Assembly (NCBI RefSeq): GCF_900114415.1
Contig: NZ_FOSZ01000003.1
Span: 1 to 64,000 of the forward strand
Direction: 5' to 3'
DNA: 64,000 nucleotides
DNA from: Shimia haliotis
Lineage (GTDB): Bacteria > Pseudomonadota > Alphaproteobacteria > Rhodobacterales > Rhodobacteraceae
Positions 52,102 through 60,484 of this stretch are shown one piece after another. The stretch's first letter is position 1, and each line of letters begins with the position of its first letter. The translations under genes were made by a program, and so were the position numbers. The notes below the pieces were generated by a model. The model worked only from the letters and a program-made list of their open reading frames with translations, did no database searches and was not told the origin of the DNA.

Positions 52102-52785
52102 TCAAGTCTCGTCAGACGCCGTTGGCTCTCGAAGGCCAACAATATCCACAGACAGGTACTTGGTCCCACCCGTGCCAACCAAAACCATGCCACCGGTACT
52201 GGCCTGCGTTTCGCTGATGCGGGTGTAGGATTCGGCGAGAACCGTATCGAGATCTTTCCCATTGGACAGGGATTGGGTCTGGAACACATAGTTTCCTTCT
52301 GGGAATGGTGCGCCGTCGTCGTCCATTCCGTCCCACTCAACGGTTTCCGCTGCGGGGTCGATCTTCACACGGTCAACCTCGTTGCCGTTCTCATCTTTGA
52401 CAATTAGGTAGGCTTCGTCGGCCGCGCCATTGGCCATTGGATAGACTTCCACTGGCGTCTGTCCGTCAAAGTGCGCAAGACCGGCGACGCGGGCTTCCAT
52501 CCCGATCCAGCTTGCCATGCTATTGTTGCCAAGCGCTGCGATTTGCGCGCTCAGGGTGGCGAGAGTTTCGTTGGTTTGAACCTGCTGCTCTACGGCAGAA
52601 AACTGCGCCAGTTGGGCGGTGAACTCTGTTGAGTCCGTGGGCTCCAAAGGGTCCTGATTTTGCATCTGTGCGGTCAACATCTTCAAGAAGGTGTCAAAGT
52701 CAGAGTTGATGGCTGTGCTGGAGGAGGACGTTGCCGAATTGGCGCTGCCGGCTGTCATAGTTGAGGTGGTGGAGAGTACGTCCAT
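52102..52785 (-). CDS. flgD: flagellar hook-capping protein
   Basis: FlgD caps the growing hook and directs FlgE subunit assembly. The 227-aa product has the conserved N-terminal segment DFDTFLKMLTAQMQNQDPLEPTDSTEFTAQLAQFSAVEQQVQTN (about residues 28-72), then FlgD Ig-like/tudor-like domains (VEVYPMANGAADEAYLIV, EWDGMDDDGAPFPEGNYVF). It follows fliK by 8 nt on the same strand, so hook-length control and hook capping are one transcript. Confidence 0.94.
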   Translation of the reverse strand: MDVLSTTSTMTAGSANSATSSSSTAINSDFDTFLKMLTAQMQNQDPLEPTDSTEFTAQLAQFSAVEQQVQTNETLATLSAQIAALGNNSMASWIGMEARVAGLAHFDGQTPVEVYPMANGAADEAYLIVKDENGNEVDRVKIDPAAETVEWDGMDDDGAPFPEGNYVFQTQSLSNGKDLDTVLAESYTRISETQASTGGMVLVGTGGTKYLSVDIVGLREPTASDET

Positions 52786-52793
52786 TGGAAATC

Positions 52794-54197
52794 CTATAGT
52801 CTGATATCAAGCCCGCCGGTTCCGGCCGCAGGCAAGTTTGAGGAAGGTGTTGTGAGGGGCTCTAGGTCGGCGTTTGCCGCGTCAGAAGGTTCCTCTGAGC
52901 CTGAACGGCCGGCTTCTCCGGCCTGTTCGGGCGACTCTGAATTTTGCTGCCCATTCATGTCGCCTTGCTCAAATGAAAACGACACATCGTCATAACCCAT
53001 CTCCATGAAATCTTTGCGCAAGAGATCGATGTGCTTGCGCATCAATTCGGAAGTGGCGGAGTTTTCAGTGGAGATTGTGATGTTCATTGTGCCTGCGGTT
53101 TCGGACATCGAAAGGCGAAGTCGGCCCAGTTCCGGCGGGTCCATCGTGATTTCGATGACACCCTTTTCTGCAGCCCGCGCGGCCTCGGCCACTTGTTTCA
53201 CGACATAGGCCGGCTGTGCTGTGTTTTGGGATATTCTGCTCTGTTGAGAAATGTCGGCAGCGGAGGTGACAACGCGGGTCTGCATGTCGTCCCGCAGTTG
53301 GTGCGACGTATCAACGGTCTGTTCTCCAGCGGCCTCGGCGTTGATCTTGGTGACTGGGGCGTTTTGTGCCCGCGCTTGTAGCAACGTTTGCCGCTTCTCA
53401 GGTGTGACCTCCGCCCGCCATTGCGTTGACGAAGGCGCAGCGGTGGTCTGGTCGCGGCTTTGAACCAAAAGGCGGTCTTCGGCGGTATCTGCTTCGACAT
53501 CGGCACCTGTTGGTTGAGTTGCGTCAGTTTGCGCTTCCGCAGAGAGGCCGGGGTTGGCGACCGTCGGGACAGCCGCCGACTGGTTGGCCTGAAGGTTTGC
53601 CTGAACCGCAGCACTTCCCGCGGTTGTTGTCGCCCTCACCTGAATACGCATGGGTTCAAGACGCTCGACAACCTCGGCCTGCATCGCCGGCGTGCTCGCC
53701 GTGGTTTGCGGGATCGGAGTGGTTTTTGCGGCCTCGGTTGGTAGTAAAACCGGTTTTTGAGCGGGTGTGGCTGTGTGTTCGGGTTTGGTCGGGAGGGTCG
53801 GAGGTTCTACCGCGCGTTCCAATGCGCGAATCGTTTTTCCAAACGCTGAGGCATCTTCAGCCGCAGACCGTGTGCCTTCCGCTGGCTTATCGGTGGCGAA
53901 CTCTTTGAGAACGGTCGTCAGATCCGGTTGATCTTCGGCCGTGTTGTCTGGAATTTCGCCGTTGGCTTCCGGTGCCTCGTCGTGTGTCCCAGATTCGCTT
54001 TCTGGTGTGTCGTCCTGTTCTTGGTTTTCAACTGAATCGGGGCTGTTCGGGCCCTTTTGCGATGCGTTCTTGTCGAACACATCCGAAAACTCCTCGCCGC
54101 GTCCGGGACGGTCGGTGGTTTTGGCCTCGGCGGTTTCTGGGGCCTTGGTTGCGTCAGTCGCAGTCGCGTCGGTCGCGAGGAAAGGCAAAGTCAACAT
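52794..54197 (-). CDS. fliK: flagellar hook-length control protein
   Basis: FliK is the secreted molecular ruler that ends hook growth and switches export specificity. The 467-aa product starts at the ATG at 54197 (GGAG upstream). The long middle is low-complexity, rich in Thr, Ala, Pro, Glu and Gln, as usual for FliK. The C-terminal Flg_hook domain is clear: VIEITMDPPELGRLRLSMS, MNITISTENSATSELMRKHIDLLRKDFMEMGYDDVSFSFEQ. It is divergent from the rod-binding protein gene across about 110 bp. Confidence 0.9.
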   Translation of the reverse strand: MLTLPFLATDATATDATKAPETAEAKTTDRPGRGEEFSDVFDKNASQKGPNSPDSVENQEQDDTPESESGTHDEAPEANGEIPDNTAEDQPDLTTVLKEFATDKPAEGTRSAAEDASAFGKTIRALERAVEPPTLPTKPEHTATPAQKPVLLPTEAAKTTPIPQTTASTPAMQAEVVERLEPMRIQVRATTTAGSAAVQANLQANQSAAVPTVANPGLSAEAQTDATQPTGADVEADTAEDRLLVQSRDQTTAAPSSTQWRAEVTPEKRQTLLQARAQNAPVTKINAEAAGEQTVDTSHQLRDDMQTRVVTSAADISQQSRISQNTAQPAYVVKQVAEAARAAEKGVIEITMDPPELGRLRLSMSETAGTMNITISTENSATSELMRKHIDLLRKDFMEMGYDDVSFSFEQGDMNGQQNSESPEQAGEAGRSGSEEPSDAANADLEPLTTPSSNLPAAGTGGLDIRL

Positions 54198-54310
54198 GGT
54201 CGCTCCGGGAGTTCTTCCGTTCCCGAACACCTAGTCCAAACTTCCTTACCACTTCTTTACCGGTGCCGGTGCAGAAGGAGGAAACTGGCAGCAAACTAGT
54301 GAGAGTTTGA

Positions 54311-54616
54311 ATGTTTACATCCCTGACCCCCAATATCCCGACGCAAATCCCGTCTACCACGCCAACGCAAACCTCTCGTGTGGACGAAAAACTACAGGAG
54401 GCCGCGAAGGAGCTGGAAGTGACCTTTCTCGCCGAAATGCTTGAATCAGCGGGCCTTGGCGAGACCAGCGAATCCTTTGGTGGTGGCGCGGGTGAAGACC
54501 AGTTTTCCAGCTTCCTGCGTATGGAGCAGGCCCGCGCCATGGTGGATGCGGGCGGTATCGGCCTGGCAGAAGCCTTCTTTAATGCTCTGAAGGAGAGACA
54601 CAATGTTCCTGAGTAA
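54311..54616 (+). CDS. flgJ: rod-binding protein (FlgJ N-terminal-like)
   Basis: The 101-aa protein corresponds to the rod-capping half of FlgJ without the muramidase domain, as in many alphaproteobacteria. The segment LQEAAKELEVTFLAEMLESAGLG and QFSSFLRMEQARAMVDAGGIGLAEAFFNAL is characteristic. It helps rod assembly in the periplasm. GAGAG lies upstream of the ATG. It overlaps the FlgN-like gene by 14 nt. Confidence 0.85.
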   Translation: MFTSLTPNIPTQIPSTTPTQTSRVDEKLQEAAKELEVTFLAEMLESAGLGETSESFGGGAGEDQFSSFLRMEQARAMVDAGGIGLAEAFFNALKERHNVPE

Positions 54617-54962
54617 GCAAAGCAATCTGATCGAAGATATCGACGCCCTGATGGACGAAGAACGCGCAGTCCTGAAATCAGGCGAATTGCATCGTTTGCC
54701 TGACCTTCTGAACCGAAAAGAAGCGCTTTTTGAGAAATTGAAGGCCCACGAAGGCGCAACGGAAGAGGAACTCAGGTCGTTGCGCGAGAAATCCACGCGC
54801 AACCAGCCACTTTTGGAGGCCGCCATGTCCGCTGTACGCGCCGTTGGTGATCGCATGAAGGATCTCTCGCGTGTGCGCAACTCGCTTGAGACATACAATC
54901 AGAAGGGCCAGCGCTACGCGGTTTCCATGACGTCCGGCGGCACTTTCGAAAAGCGAACGTGA
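54603..54962 (+). CDS. FlgN-like flagellar export chaperone
   Basis: The 119-aa protein is almost entirely helical and charged, with heptad-like patterns (LIEDIDALMDEERAVLKSGELHRL, NRKEALFEKLKAHEGATEEELRSL). This matches the FlgN type of cytoplasmic chaperone for hook-filament junction proteins. AAGGAGAG precedes the ATG inside the rod-binding gene, indicating coupling. Identification rests on composition, length and position. Confidence 0.7.
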   Translation: MFLSKQSNLIEDIDALMDEERAVLKSGELHRLPDLLNRKEALFEKLKAHEGATEEELRSLREKSTRNQPLLEAAMSAVRAVGDRMKDLSRVRNSLETYNQKGQRYAVSMTSGGTFEKRT

Positions 54963-55057
54963 TCAGGATTGAGTCAAATGCGCCCTATCTGCCGGATCGC
55001 ATTTAGCACTCCATTAGCATTTCGCGGGCAATGGTTTTCCTGCGCCCTTCAAGGGGG

Positions 55058-55152
55058 GCACCGACCACAAAAAACGGTGCGGTAACAGTCAGAATGACGT
55101 TGAGACAGCGCCACCAATCGGGGCGCGAACTATGACACGACGAAAAATCGTC
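55058..55152 (+). promoter_or_regulatory. structured 5' region of the flagellin mRNA
   Basis: Upstream of the flagellin start are a 6-bp hairpin GCACCG / CGGTGC (55058-55080), a GCGCC / GGCGC pair near 55110-55126, and a perfect 5-bp stem GACGA-AAAA-TCGTC (55139-55152) ending about 7 nt before the AAGGA site. FlbT of Caulobacter represses flagellin by acting on the 5' untranslated region, and flbT lies just downstream, so these stems are candidate targets. No clear sigma28 or sigma54 promoter was identified. Confidence 0.45.
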
Positions 55153-55172
55153 TTCAGTAAGGAATAAATGCC

Positions 55173-56015
55173 ATGTCCAGCATTCTGACAAACAACAGCG
55201 CAATGGTTGCGCTCCAGACCCTGCAATCCGTCAACAACAACCTGAGCGACGTTCAGTCCCAGATTTCCACCGGTAAATCCGTTAGCACCGCTAGCGACAA
55301 CGCCGCGATCTGGGCTGTGTCCAAGGTGATGGAATCCGACCAGAACTCTTTCAAAACCATCGGCGATCAGCTGTCGCTGGGCGAAGCAACCGTTGGTGTT
55401 GCATCCAACTCCGCAGAGCAGGTCGTTGACCTCCTGACCGAGATGAAAGAACTGGCCATTCAGGCGTCTGGTGACAACGTTGACCACGCAAAAATCGAAG
55501 CAGATCTCGCCGCGAAAGAGGAACAGATTGCCTCCATCGTTGGCGGTGCCCAGTTCAACGGTGTGAACCTTCTGGCGACCGACGTTGACGGCAATTCCGG
55601 CACCGGCATTAGCGTGATTTCTTCGCTTGACCGCGTGGGCTCCAATGCTCCGACCGTGTCGACGATCTCCGTTGACGGTGTCGACTTCGAGGCCAGCATC
55701 GTTGGTGGTACTCGTACTGCGATTACCAGCAGTGCCACTGCGCAGACAGCAATCACTGAGATTGAAGCTCTGCTTGAGATTGCTGTGGACGGTGCTGCCC
55801 AGCTGGGTTCGTCCCAGTCCCGGTTGTCCGATCAGGGCGAATTTGTGTCCAAACTGGCTGATAGCATGACCACCGGTATCGGTGCTCTTGTGGATGCCGA
55901 CATGGAAGAAGCCTCTGCACGACTGCAGGCGCTTCAGGTTCAGCAGCAGCTGGCCACACAATCGCTGTCGATCGCCAACCAGGCACCGCAACAGCTGTTG
56001 TCGCTCTTCCAATAA
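55173..56015 (+). CDS. fliC: flagellin
   Basis: This is the filament subunit, exported by the flagellar type III system and polymerised outside the cell. The 280-aa product has the conserved N-terminal helix (SILTNNSAMVALQTLQSVNNNLSDVQSQISTGKSV), LVDADMEEASARLQALQVQQQLATQSLSIANQAPQQLLSLF at the C-terminus and a short variable centre; the size is typical for alphaproteobacteria. The codon use looks strongly biased, as in a highly expressed gene. AAGGA precedes the ATG. Followed by a stem-loop and then flaF and flbT. Confidence 0.96.
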   Translation: MSSILTNNSAMVALQTLQSVNNNLSDVQSQISTGKSVSTASDNAAIWAVSKVMESDQNSFKTIGDQLSLGEATVGVASNSAEQVVDLLTEMKELAIQASGDNVDHAKIEADLAAKEEQIASIVGGAQFNGVNLLATDVDGNSGTGISVISSLDRVGSNAPTVSTISVDGVDFEASIVGGTRTAITSSATAQTAITEIEALLEIAVDGAAQLGSSQSRLSDQGEFVSKLADSMTTGIGALVDADMEEASARLQALQVQQQLATQSLSIANQAPQQLLSLFQ

Positions 56016-56023
56016 GCGCTTGA

Positions 56024-56052
56024 GGGTCGGGACGCAAAACGCGCCCCGACCC
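56024..56052 (+). terminator. stem-loop after the flagellin gene
   Basis: GGGTCGGG pairs with CCCGACCC, with an inner CGC / GCG pair and an A-rich loop, 9 nt past the flagellin stop. It has no U-run. It may terminate most transcripts or stabilise the abundant flagellin mRNA while allowing some read-through to flaF-flbT. Confidence 0.6.
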
Positions 56053-56096
56053 CACTCTCATATCTAAGTCATCAAACCAGAAGGTAGGGCTACGAC

Positions 56097-56471
56097 GTGA
56101 ACGCTGCCATAGACGCCCGGAATGCATACCGCTCGGCGCAATCCTCGACGCGGTCATTCAAGGAAACCGAATATGAATTGCTGGGCAAACTGACCCAGCG
56201 CATGATTTCTTCAACCAAACAAGGCAAATCCGGATTTGCTGCACTTGCCGACGCCTTGCATGCCAACCGCAGGCTTTGGTCGACCTTTTCAGTCGATTTG
56301 GCAAACGAAAACAACCCGATGCCGAAGCAACTCAAAGAACAGTTAATCTACCTGTCTGAGTTTACCCGACAACACACGTCCAAGGTGCTTTCTGGGAAAG
56401 CCAATGTCGCACCGTTGGTAGAAATCAACACAGCCGTGATGCGCGGCCTGAGAGGCGGAGCAAAAAAATGA
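56097..56471 (+). CDS. flaF: flagellar biosynthesis regulator FlaF
   Basis: FlaF is needed for flagellin synthesis and filament assembly in alphaproteobacteria and works against FlbT. The 124-aa product shows the family pattern ARNAYRSAQSSTRSFKETEYELLGKLTQRM, FAALADALHANRRLWSTFSVDLANENNPMPKQLKEQLIYL. The start is a GTG with AGG upstream. It overlaps flbT by 4 nt. Confidence 0.93.
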   Translation: MNAAIDARNAYRSAQSSTRSFKETEYELLGKLTQRMISSTKQGKSGFAALADALHANRRLWSTFSVDLANENNPMPKQLKEQLIYLSEFTRQHTSKVLSGKANVAPLVEINTAVMRGLRGGAKK

Positions 56472-56869
56472 GTGGCCTGGTCCTGAAACTGAGTCCCAAA
56501 GAGCGCGTACTGGTAAATGGTGCGGTGATTGAAAACGGTGATCGCCGAAGCCGTCTGTCTATCATGACGCCAAATGCGCATATCCTGCGTCTGCGCGATG
56601 CCATTCATCCGGAAGAGGCCAATACGCCAGTGCGACGTGCCTGTTACGCGCTGCAACTGGTTCTGTCCGGAGATACGAACCCCGAAGACGTAGAGCGCCT
56701 TTTGTTGCGTCACATTGAAGACCTGAGCCAGGTCTTTACGGATCCCGACAGTCGCAAACAGCTTGCCCTCGCAACGGAAAGTGTAATCGGCGGTCGTCAC
56801 TATCAGGGACTGAAGGCTCTGCGTGTTCTGCTGCCCCGAGAGGAGCGCCTTATGGCGGTGGCCAAGTAA
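56468..56869 (+). CDS. flbT: flagellin mRNA repressor FlbT
   Basis: FlbT post-transcriptionally limits flagellin synthesis by acting on the flagellin mRNA leader. The 133-aa product contains LVLKLSPKERVLVNGAVIENGDRRSRL and the ARRACYALQLVLSGDTNPEDVE-type middle (here RRACYALQLVLSG). Coupled to flaF by ATGA and to the DUF1217 gene by a one-base TAATG overlap. Its candidate target is the structured leader of the flagellin gene about 1 kb upstream. Confidence 0.93.
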   Translation: MSGLVLKLSPKERVLVNGAVIENGDRRSRLSIMTPNAHILRLRDAIHPEEANTPVRRACYALQLVLSGDTNPEDVERLLLRHIEDLSQVFTDPDSRKQLALATESVIGGRHYQGLKALRVLLPREERLMAVAK

Positions 56870-57654
56870 TGTTTCAGCCGATGGTCATAGGCACCGGTCT
56901 GACCGCGTGGTCTCTGCTAAAGCAGACAATGGACACGCAGACCGCTGCATTCGAAGCGTCTCCGGAGCTGGTCAGTGATACTGAGTATTTTGCGGCCAAC
57001 ATCGGGAACGTGGAAACAGCAGAAGACCTGGTAAGCGACTATCGGCTGCTCAAGGTTGCGCTGAGCGCATATGGGTTAGAGGAAGATCTTCACAATAACT
57101 TCTTCGTTCAGCAAATTCTGGAACAGGGAACCGAAGCGGACGATGCGCTGGCCAACAAGCTGGCGGATACGCGCTATGTGGAATTTTCCAAGGCCTTTGG
57201 TTTTGGCAATCCGAGGGGATCCAACACCAGTGATACCAGTTTTGTTAACGACGTCGTTGGGCTTTACAATGAGCGGTCATTTGAAGCAGCCGTTGGCTTG
57301 CAGGACGAAAGCCTGCGTTTGGCGTTGAATGCTGAACGCGAATTGGCAAAAATCGCGAGCGACGACATGAGCGAGGACGCGATGTGGTTTACGGTTCTCG
57401 GGTCAGAACCGCTGCGTCAGGTGTTTGAGACTGCACTTGGTTTGCCGGATTCGTTTGCGACGCTCGACATCGACAAGCAAGTCGATGAATTGCGCAAGCG
57501 GATGGAGGGGTTCATGGGGGATTCCAATATTTCGCAATTTGCGGATTCCGAGAATCTTGAGACTCTCAATCAACGGTTTCTGCTGATGTCGCAGATGGAA
57601 ACCTTCCAAATACAGTCGTCAGGTCAGATTGCGTTGACGCTATTGCAATACTGA
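56869..57654 (+). CDS. DUF1217-domain flagellar-cluster protein
   Basis: The 261-aa protein belongs to DUF1217, a family found in alphaproteobacterial flagellar clusters and thought to be flagellum-associated; its exact role is not known. Typical features are DTEYFAANIGNVETAEDLVSDYRLLKVALSAYGL, the FAKAFGF-type segment (here FSKAFGFG), and QRFLLMSQMETFQIQSSGQIALTLLQY at the end. Its ATG overlaps the flbT stop by one base, so the flagellin-control genes and this protein share a transcript. Confidence 0.87.
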   Translation: MFQPMVIGTGLTAWSLLKQTMDTQTAAFEASPELVSDTEYFAANIGNVETAEDLVSDYRLLKVALSAYGLEEDLHNNFFVQQILEQGTEADDALANKLADTRYVEFSKAFGFGNPRGSNTSDTSFVNDVVGLYNERSFEAAVGLQDESLRLALNAERELAKIASDDMSEDAMWFTVLGSEPLRQVFETALGLPDSFATLDIDKQVDELRKRMEGFMGDSNISQFADSENLETLNQRFLLMSQMETFQIQSSGQIALTLLQY

Positions 57655-57692
57655 CGCGCAACGGACACCGAGAGCTGCGCTGTTTGGCGCGC

Positions 57693-59021
57693 TTATTTGG
57701 CACCAGAACGACGCAGCAGCAGAACAAGCCGGTTGAACGCGTCTTGGATGGATGGGCTGTTCATGCCGCTCATGAACGAGTCAATCTCCGGCCAAGCTTT
57801 GATTGCCACATCCAGAACCGGATCGCTGCCGCTGGTATATAGTCCGGCCCTGATCATCGTCGCAGATTGTTCGTAGGCCCCAAGCAAGCGGCGCACTTCG
57901 GTGATCGACGCATTTTCCTGAGCGGTAGCCGCTGCCGGTAAACTCCGCGAAACAGATCGAAGCAGATCAACCGCGGGGAATCGGCCCCGTTCTGCAATCT
58001 TGCGATCCAGTACAACGTGCCCGTCCAATACCCCGCGCAGAATGTCTGCGATGGGTTCTTCCATGTCCGACCCTGCGACCAGGACGCTAAAAATACCTGT
58101 GATGTCACCTTGGCCTCCACGGCCAGGACCGGCGCGTTCACAAAGCGACATGATCATGTGGGCAGTCGAGGGAGGGAAGCCACGAAGGGCGGGCATTTCT
58201 CCGCTGGCCACAGCAACTTCGCGGTGGGCTTCGGCAAAGCGGGTGATCGAATCCGCCATGTAAACCACATGTTTTCCCTGATCGCGAAAGTGTTCCGCAA
58301 CGCTCATTGCGGCCATGGCGCAGCGTCGGCGAACCAAGGGCGATTGATCCGAGGTGGCCGCGACTACAACAGATCTGGCCAACCCGTCCGGCCCCAGCAC
58401 CTGTTCGACAAACTCACGCAGTTCGCGTCCCCGTTCTCCAACAAGGGCGATCACGGCAATGTCGGCTTCCATATGTTTGGCGAATTGACCCATCAGCGTT
58501 GATTTCCCCACGCCTGAGCCGGCAAACAGGCCAATACGCTGCCCCTTAACCAAAGGCAGTAGCGTGTTGAAAATCGCCATTCCGGTTTCCAGTCGCATGC
58601 CCAATCCGCGCCGCTCCGCCGGTGGCGGCGGAGGGTTTTTTAAGGCCCGCATTTCTGGGCCGCGCAACAAAGGCATGCCGTCCAGCGGACGACCATAAGG
58701 ATCAATAATCCGCCCGACCCAGCTGTCGGAAGGGGCGATCCCGACTTGATCGCGCAAGATCACGCGATCGCCGATTGCGACGCCATCCGGAGCAACGTCC
58801 GGCATCATCGTGACCTCGCCGCCATGCAATTGGATCACTTCTCCGGTGATGCTGTGACCATCGTGAAGCTGCACTTCCTGAACATCGCCGATTCGCGAGA
58901 TTGTCCCCAATCCCTTGACCCGCAACAGGTTACCCTCGACCGCGCAAACACGTCCTATGTCTTTGAACTTACGAACTCTTTCAAGTTCCGATGTCAGGCA
59001 TTTTAGGCTTTGCTCGCCCAT
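57693..59021 (-). CDS. fliI: flagellar export ATPase
   Basis: FliI is the hexameric ATPase that energises and orders flagellar type III export. The 442-aa product has Walker A GLFAGSGVGKSTLMGQ, Walker B VYMADSITRFAEAHREV, ALVGERGRELREFVE, and the C-terminal SVSRSLPAAATAQENASI. The ATG at 59021 has GGAG at good spacing; a GTG at 59051 is the alternative. It is on the opposite strand to the flgB operon. No fliH is adjacent, and the nearest FliJ-like candidate is at the right edge of the window. Confidence 0.95.
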   Translation of the reverse strand: MGEQSLKCLTSELERVRKFKDIGRVCAVEGNLLRVKGLGTISRIGDVQEVQLHDGHSITGEVIQLHGGEVTMMPDVAPDGVAIGDRVILRDQVGIAPSDSWVGRIIDPYGRPLDGMPLLRGPEMRALKNPPPPPAERRGLGMRLETGMAIFNTLLPLVKGQRIGLFAGSGVGKSTLMGQFAKHMEADIAVIALVGERGRELREFVEQVLGPDGLARSVVVAATSDQSPLVRRRCAMAAMSVAEHFRDQGKHVVYMADSITRFAEAHREVAVASGEMPALRGFPPSTAHMIMSLCERAGPGRGGQGDITGIFSVLVAGSDMEEPIADILRGVLDGHVVLDRKIAERGRFPAVDLLRSVSRSLPAAATAQENASITEVRRLLGAYEQSATMIRAGLYTSGSDPVLDVAIKAWPEIDSFMSGMNSPSIQDAFNRLVLLLRRSGAK

Positions 59022-59107
59022 TGGTTTCTCCAACTCGGTTGCCGCAAACACTTTCTAAAGGAATCAGAGTTAAGCCTCAGTTTATGTAATCCGAGGGAGA
59101 AGCCCCG

Positions 59108-59491
59108 TTGTTCAAAACACTGGAAATTTTCAAGGTTTCACACGCCATGGCGACGCATGCAGCGACGCGTCAGGCTGTTGTTGCCGAGAACATGGCCAAC
59201 GCGGACACGCCGGACTATCGCGCGCGCGATATCACTCCCTTCAAGGAGATTTACCGCGCCGACGAGGGCAATACGGCCATGCGGACAACCCGTGAGGGCC
59301 ATGTGGGCGGGGCTCTGCAAGCGCGCGATGCCGCCGCCCATGAGGCTGCATTTGAGGTGTCGCCCAACGGCAACAGCGTTTCCTTGGAGGAAGAGATGCT
59401 GAAGTCGGTTGAAGTCAAACGCCAGCACGACCGCGCGCTGGCCATTTACAAACATTCGCTTGGCGTCATTCGCACCACGCTTGGTCGCTGA
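59108..59491 (+). CDS. flgB: flagellar basal-body rod protein FlgB
   Basis: FlgB is the first proximal rod component. The 127-aa product starts at a TTG with GAGGGAGA upstream; the N-terminal FKTLEIFKVSHAMATHAATRQAVVAENMANADTPDYRARD matches the rod-protein pattern, and no ATG fits the conserved N-terminus. The C-terminal SVEVKRQHDRALAIYKHSLGVIRTTLGR is normal. First gene of a long operon running to fliL. Confidence 0.93.
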   Translation: MFKTLEIFKVSHAMATHAATRQAVVAENMANADTPDYRARDITPFKEIYRADEGNTAMRTTREGHVGGALQARDAAAHEAAFEVSPNGNSVSLEEEMLKSVEVKRQHDRALAIYKHSLGVIRTTLGR

Positions 59492-59517
59492 GCAATCGAT
59501 TGGAAGGGACCCAAGAA

Positions 59518-59904
59518 ATGGGTGATTTCTCCTCAGCCTTGGACGTGACCACAAGTGGTTTGCGCGCGCAGGCCACACGTTTGCGGCATACGTCCGAAAA
59601 CATCGCCAATGCCGACACGCCGGGGTATCGGCGCAAAACCGTGAGTTTTGAGGCCACTCTGTCCGGCGACACCCCCAAAGTCGAAGTTGGTCCCGTGCGT
59701 CTTGACCAGAAAGAGCGCGTGCAAATTTTTGATCCCGGCCACCCGCTTGCGGATGACAGCGGACACTATGTCGGCTCCAACGTCGATTTGATCATCGAAA
59801 TTGCTGACGCGCGGGAAGCGCAACGCAGCTACGAAGCCAACCTCAAAATGTTCGAACAGACCCGTGCGATGCAGTCCGGGCTGATGAATTTGTTGCAGAA
59901 GTAA
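59518..59904 (+). CDS. flgC: flagellar basal-body rod protein FlgC
   Basis: FlgC is the second proximal rod protein. The 128-aa product has the flg_bb_rod signature SALDVTTSGLRAQATRLRHTSENIANADTPGYRRKTVSFEA and the C-terminal EANLKMFEQTRAMQSGLMNLLQK. The ATG at 59518 has GAAGGGA about 12 nt upstream. It is 26 nt after flgB. Confidence 0.93.
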   Translation: MGDFSSALDVTTSGLRAQATRLRHTSENIANADTPGYRRKTVSFEATLSGDTPKVEVGPVRLDQKERVQIFDPGHPLADDSGHYVGSNVDLIIEIADAREAQRSYEANLKMFEQTRAMQSGLMNLLQK

Positions 59905-59919
59905 TAAGGAGTAAGTGGG

Positions 59920-60213
59920 ATGGACGTCAGTACAGTCCTGGCCGCACAGAAGTATACGGCCTCCAAACCCGCCACAGGGCCAGCTGAGGGTGGGAGCACC
60001 CCGACGCAAACGGCCTTTGCCGGATTTGCCCAAGAGTTTGCCTCTACCCTGCGGGAAAGTGAATCAGTTGCCATGGCGTCGATGACGGGAGATGCGGATG
60101 CGCACACGCTTGTTCAGGCGCTGGCGCAAACCGAACTGGCCGTCGAAACCGCCGTGACGGTGCGCGACAAAGTGGTCGAAGCCTATAAATCTATCCTGAA
60201 TATGCCGGTCTGA
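59920..60213 (+). CDS. fliE: flagellar hook-basal body protein FliE
   Basis: FliE joins the rod to the MS ring. The 97-aa product has a variable start and the conserved C-terminal helices FAGFAQEFASTLRESESVAMASMTGDADAHTLVQALAQTELAVETAVTVRDKVVEAYKSILNMPV. AAGGAG is upstream of the ATG. Its TGA overlaps the fliQ ATG by one base. Confidence 0.92.
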   Translation: MDVSTVLAAQKYTASKPATGPAEGGSTPTQTAFAGFAQEFASTLRESESVAMASMTGDADAHTLVQALAQTELAVETAVTVRDKVVEAYKSILNMPV

Positions 60214-60482
60214 TGCTCAGTGAAGCCATCTTCTTTGACACCCTGCGACAGGGTCTTTGGGTAGCAGTGATCATCGCCACCCCGATCCTAGGTGTCGCGC
60301 TTGTGTCCGGTGTTACGGTTGGCCTTTTTCAGGCGCTGACCTCAATTCAGGAGATGACGCTGACCTTTGTGCCAAAGCTGCTGTGCATCGTGATCGTGTT
60401 CTGGATCACCATGGGTTTCATGGCTCAGACGCTGGTGGCTTTCTTTCAAAATCAGATCATTCCACTGATCATCGGAGGATAG
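60213..60482 (+). CDS. fliQ: flagellar export-gate protein FliQ
   Basis: FliQ is a small two-helix subunit of the FliPQR export gate. The 89-aa product has two hydrophobic hairpin helices and the typical FDTLRQGLWVAVIIATPIL, GLFQALTSIQEMTLTFVPKLL. fliP and fliR are not in the window. Placement between fliE and flgF is the operon arrangement seen here; it begins with a one-base overlap with fliE. Confidence 0.94.
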   Translation: MLSEAIFFDTLRQGLWVAVIIATPILGVALVSGVTVGLFQALTSIQEMTLTFVPKLLCIVIVFWITMGFMAQTLVAFFQNQIIPLIIGG

Positions 60483-60484
60483 AG

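Noticed and set aside
60257-60484. Extended N-terminus of flgF inside fliQ
   Set aside because: The conserved FlgF N-terminus begins at 60485 with GGAGG upstream; the extension is fliQ read in another frame.
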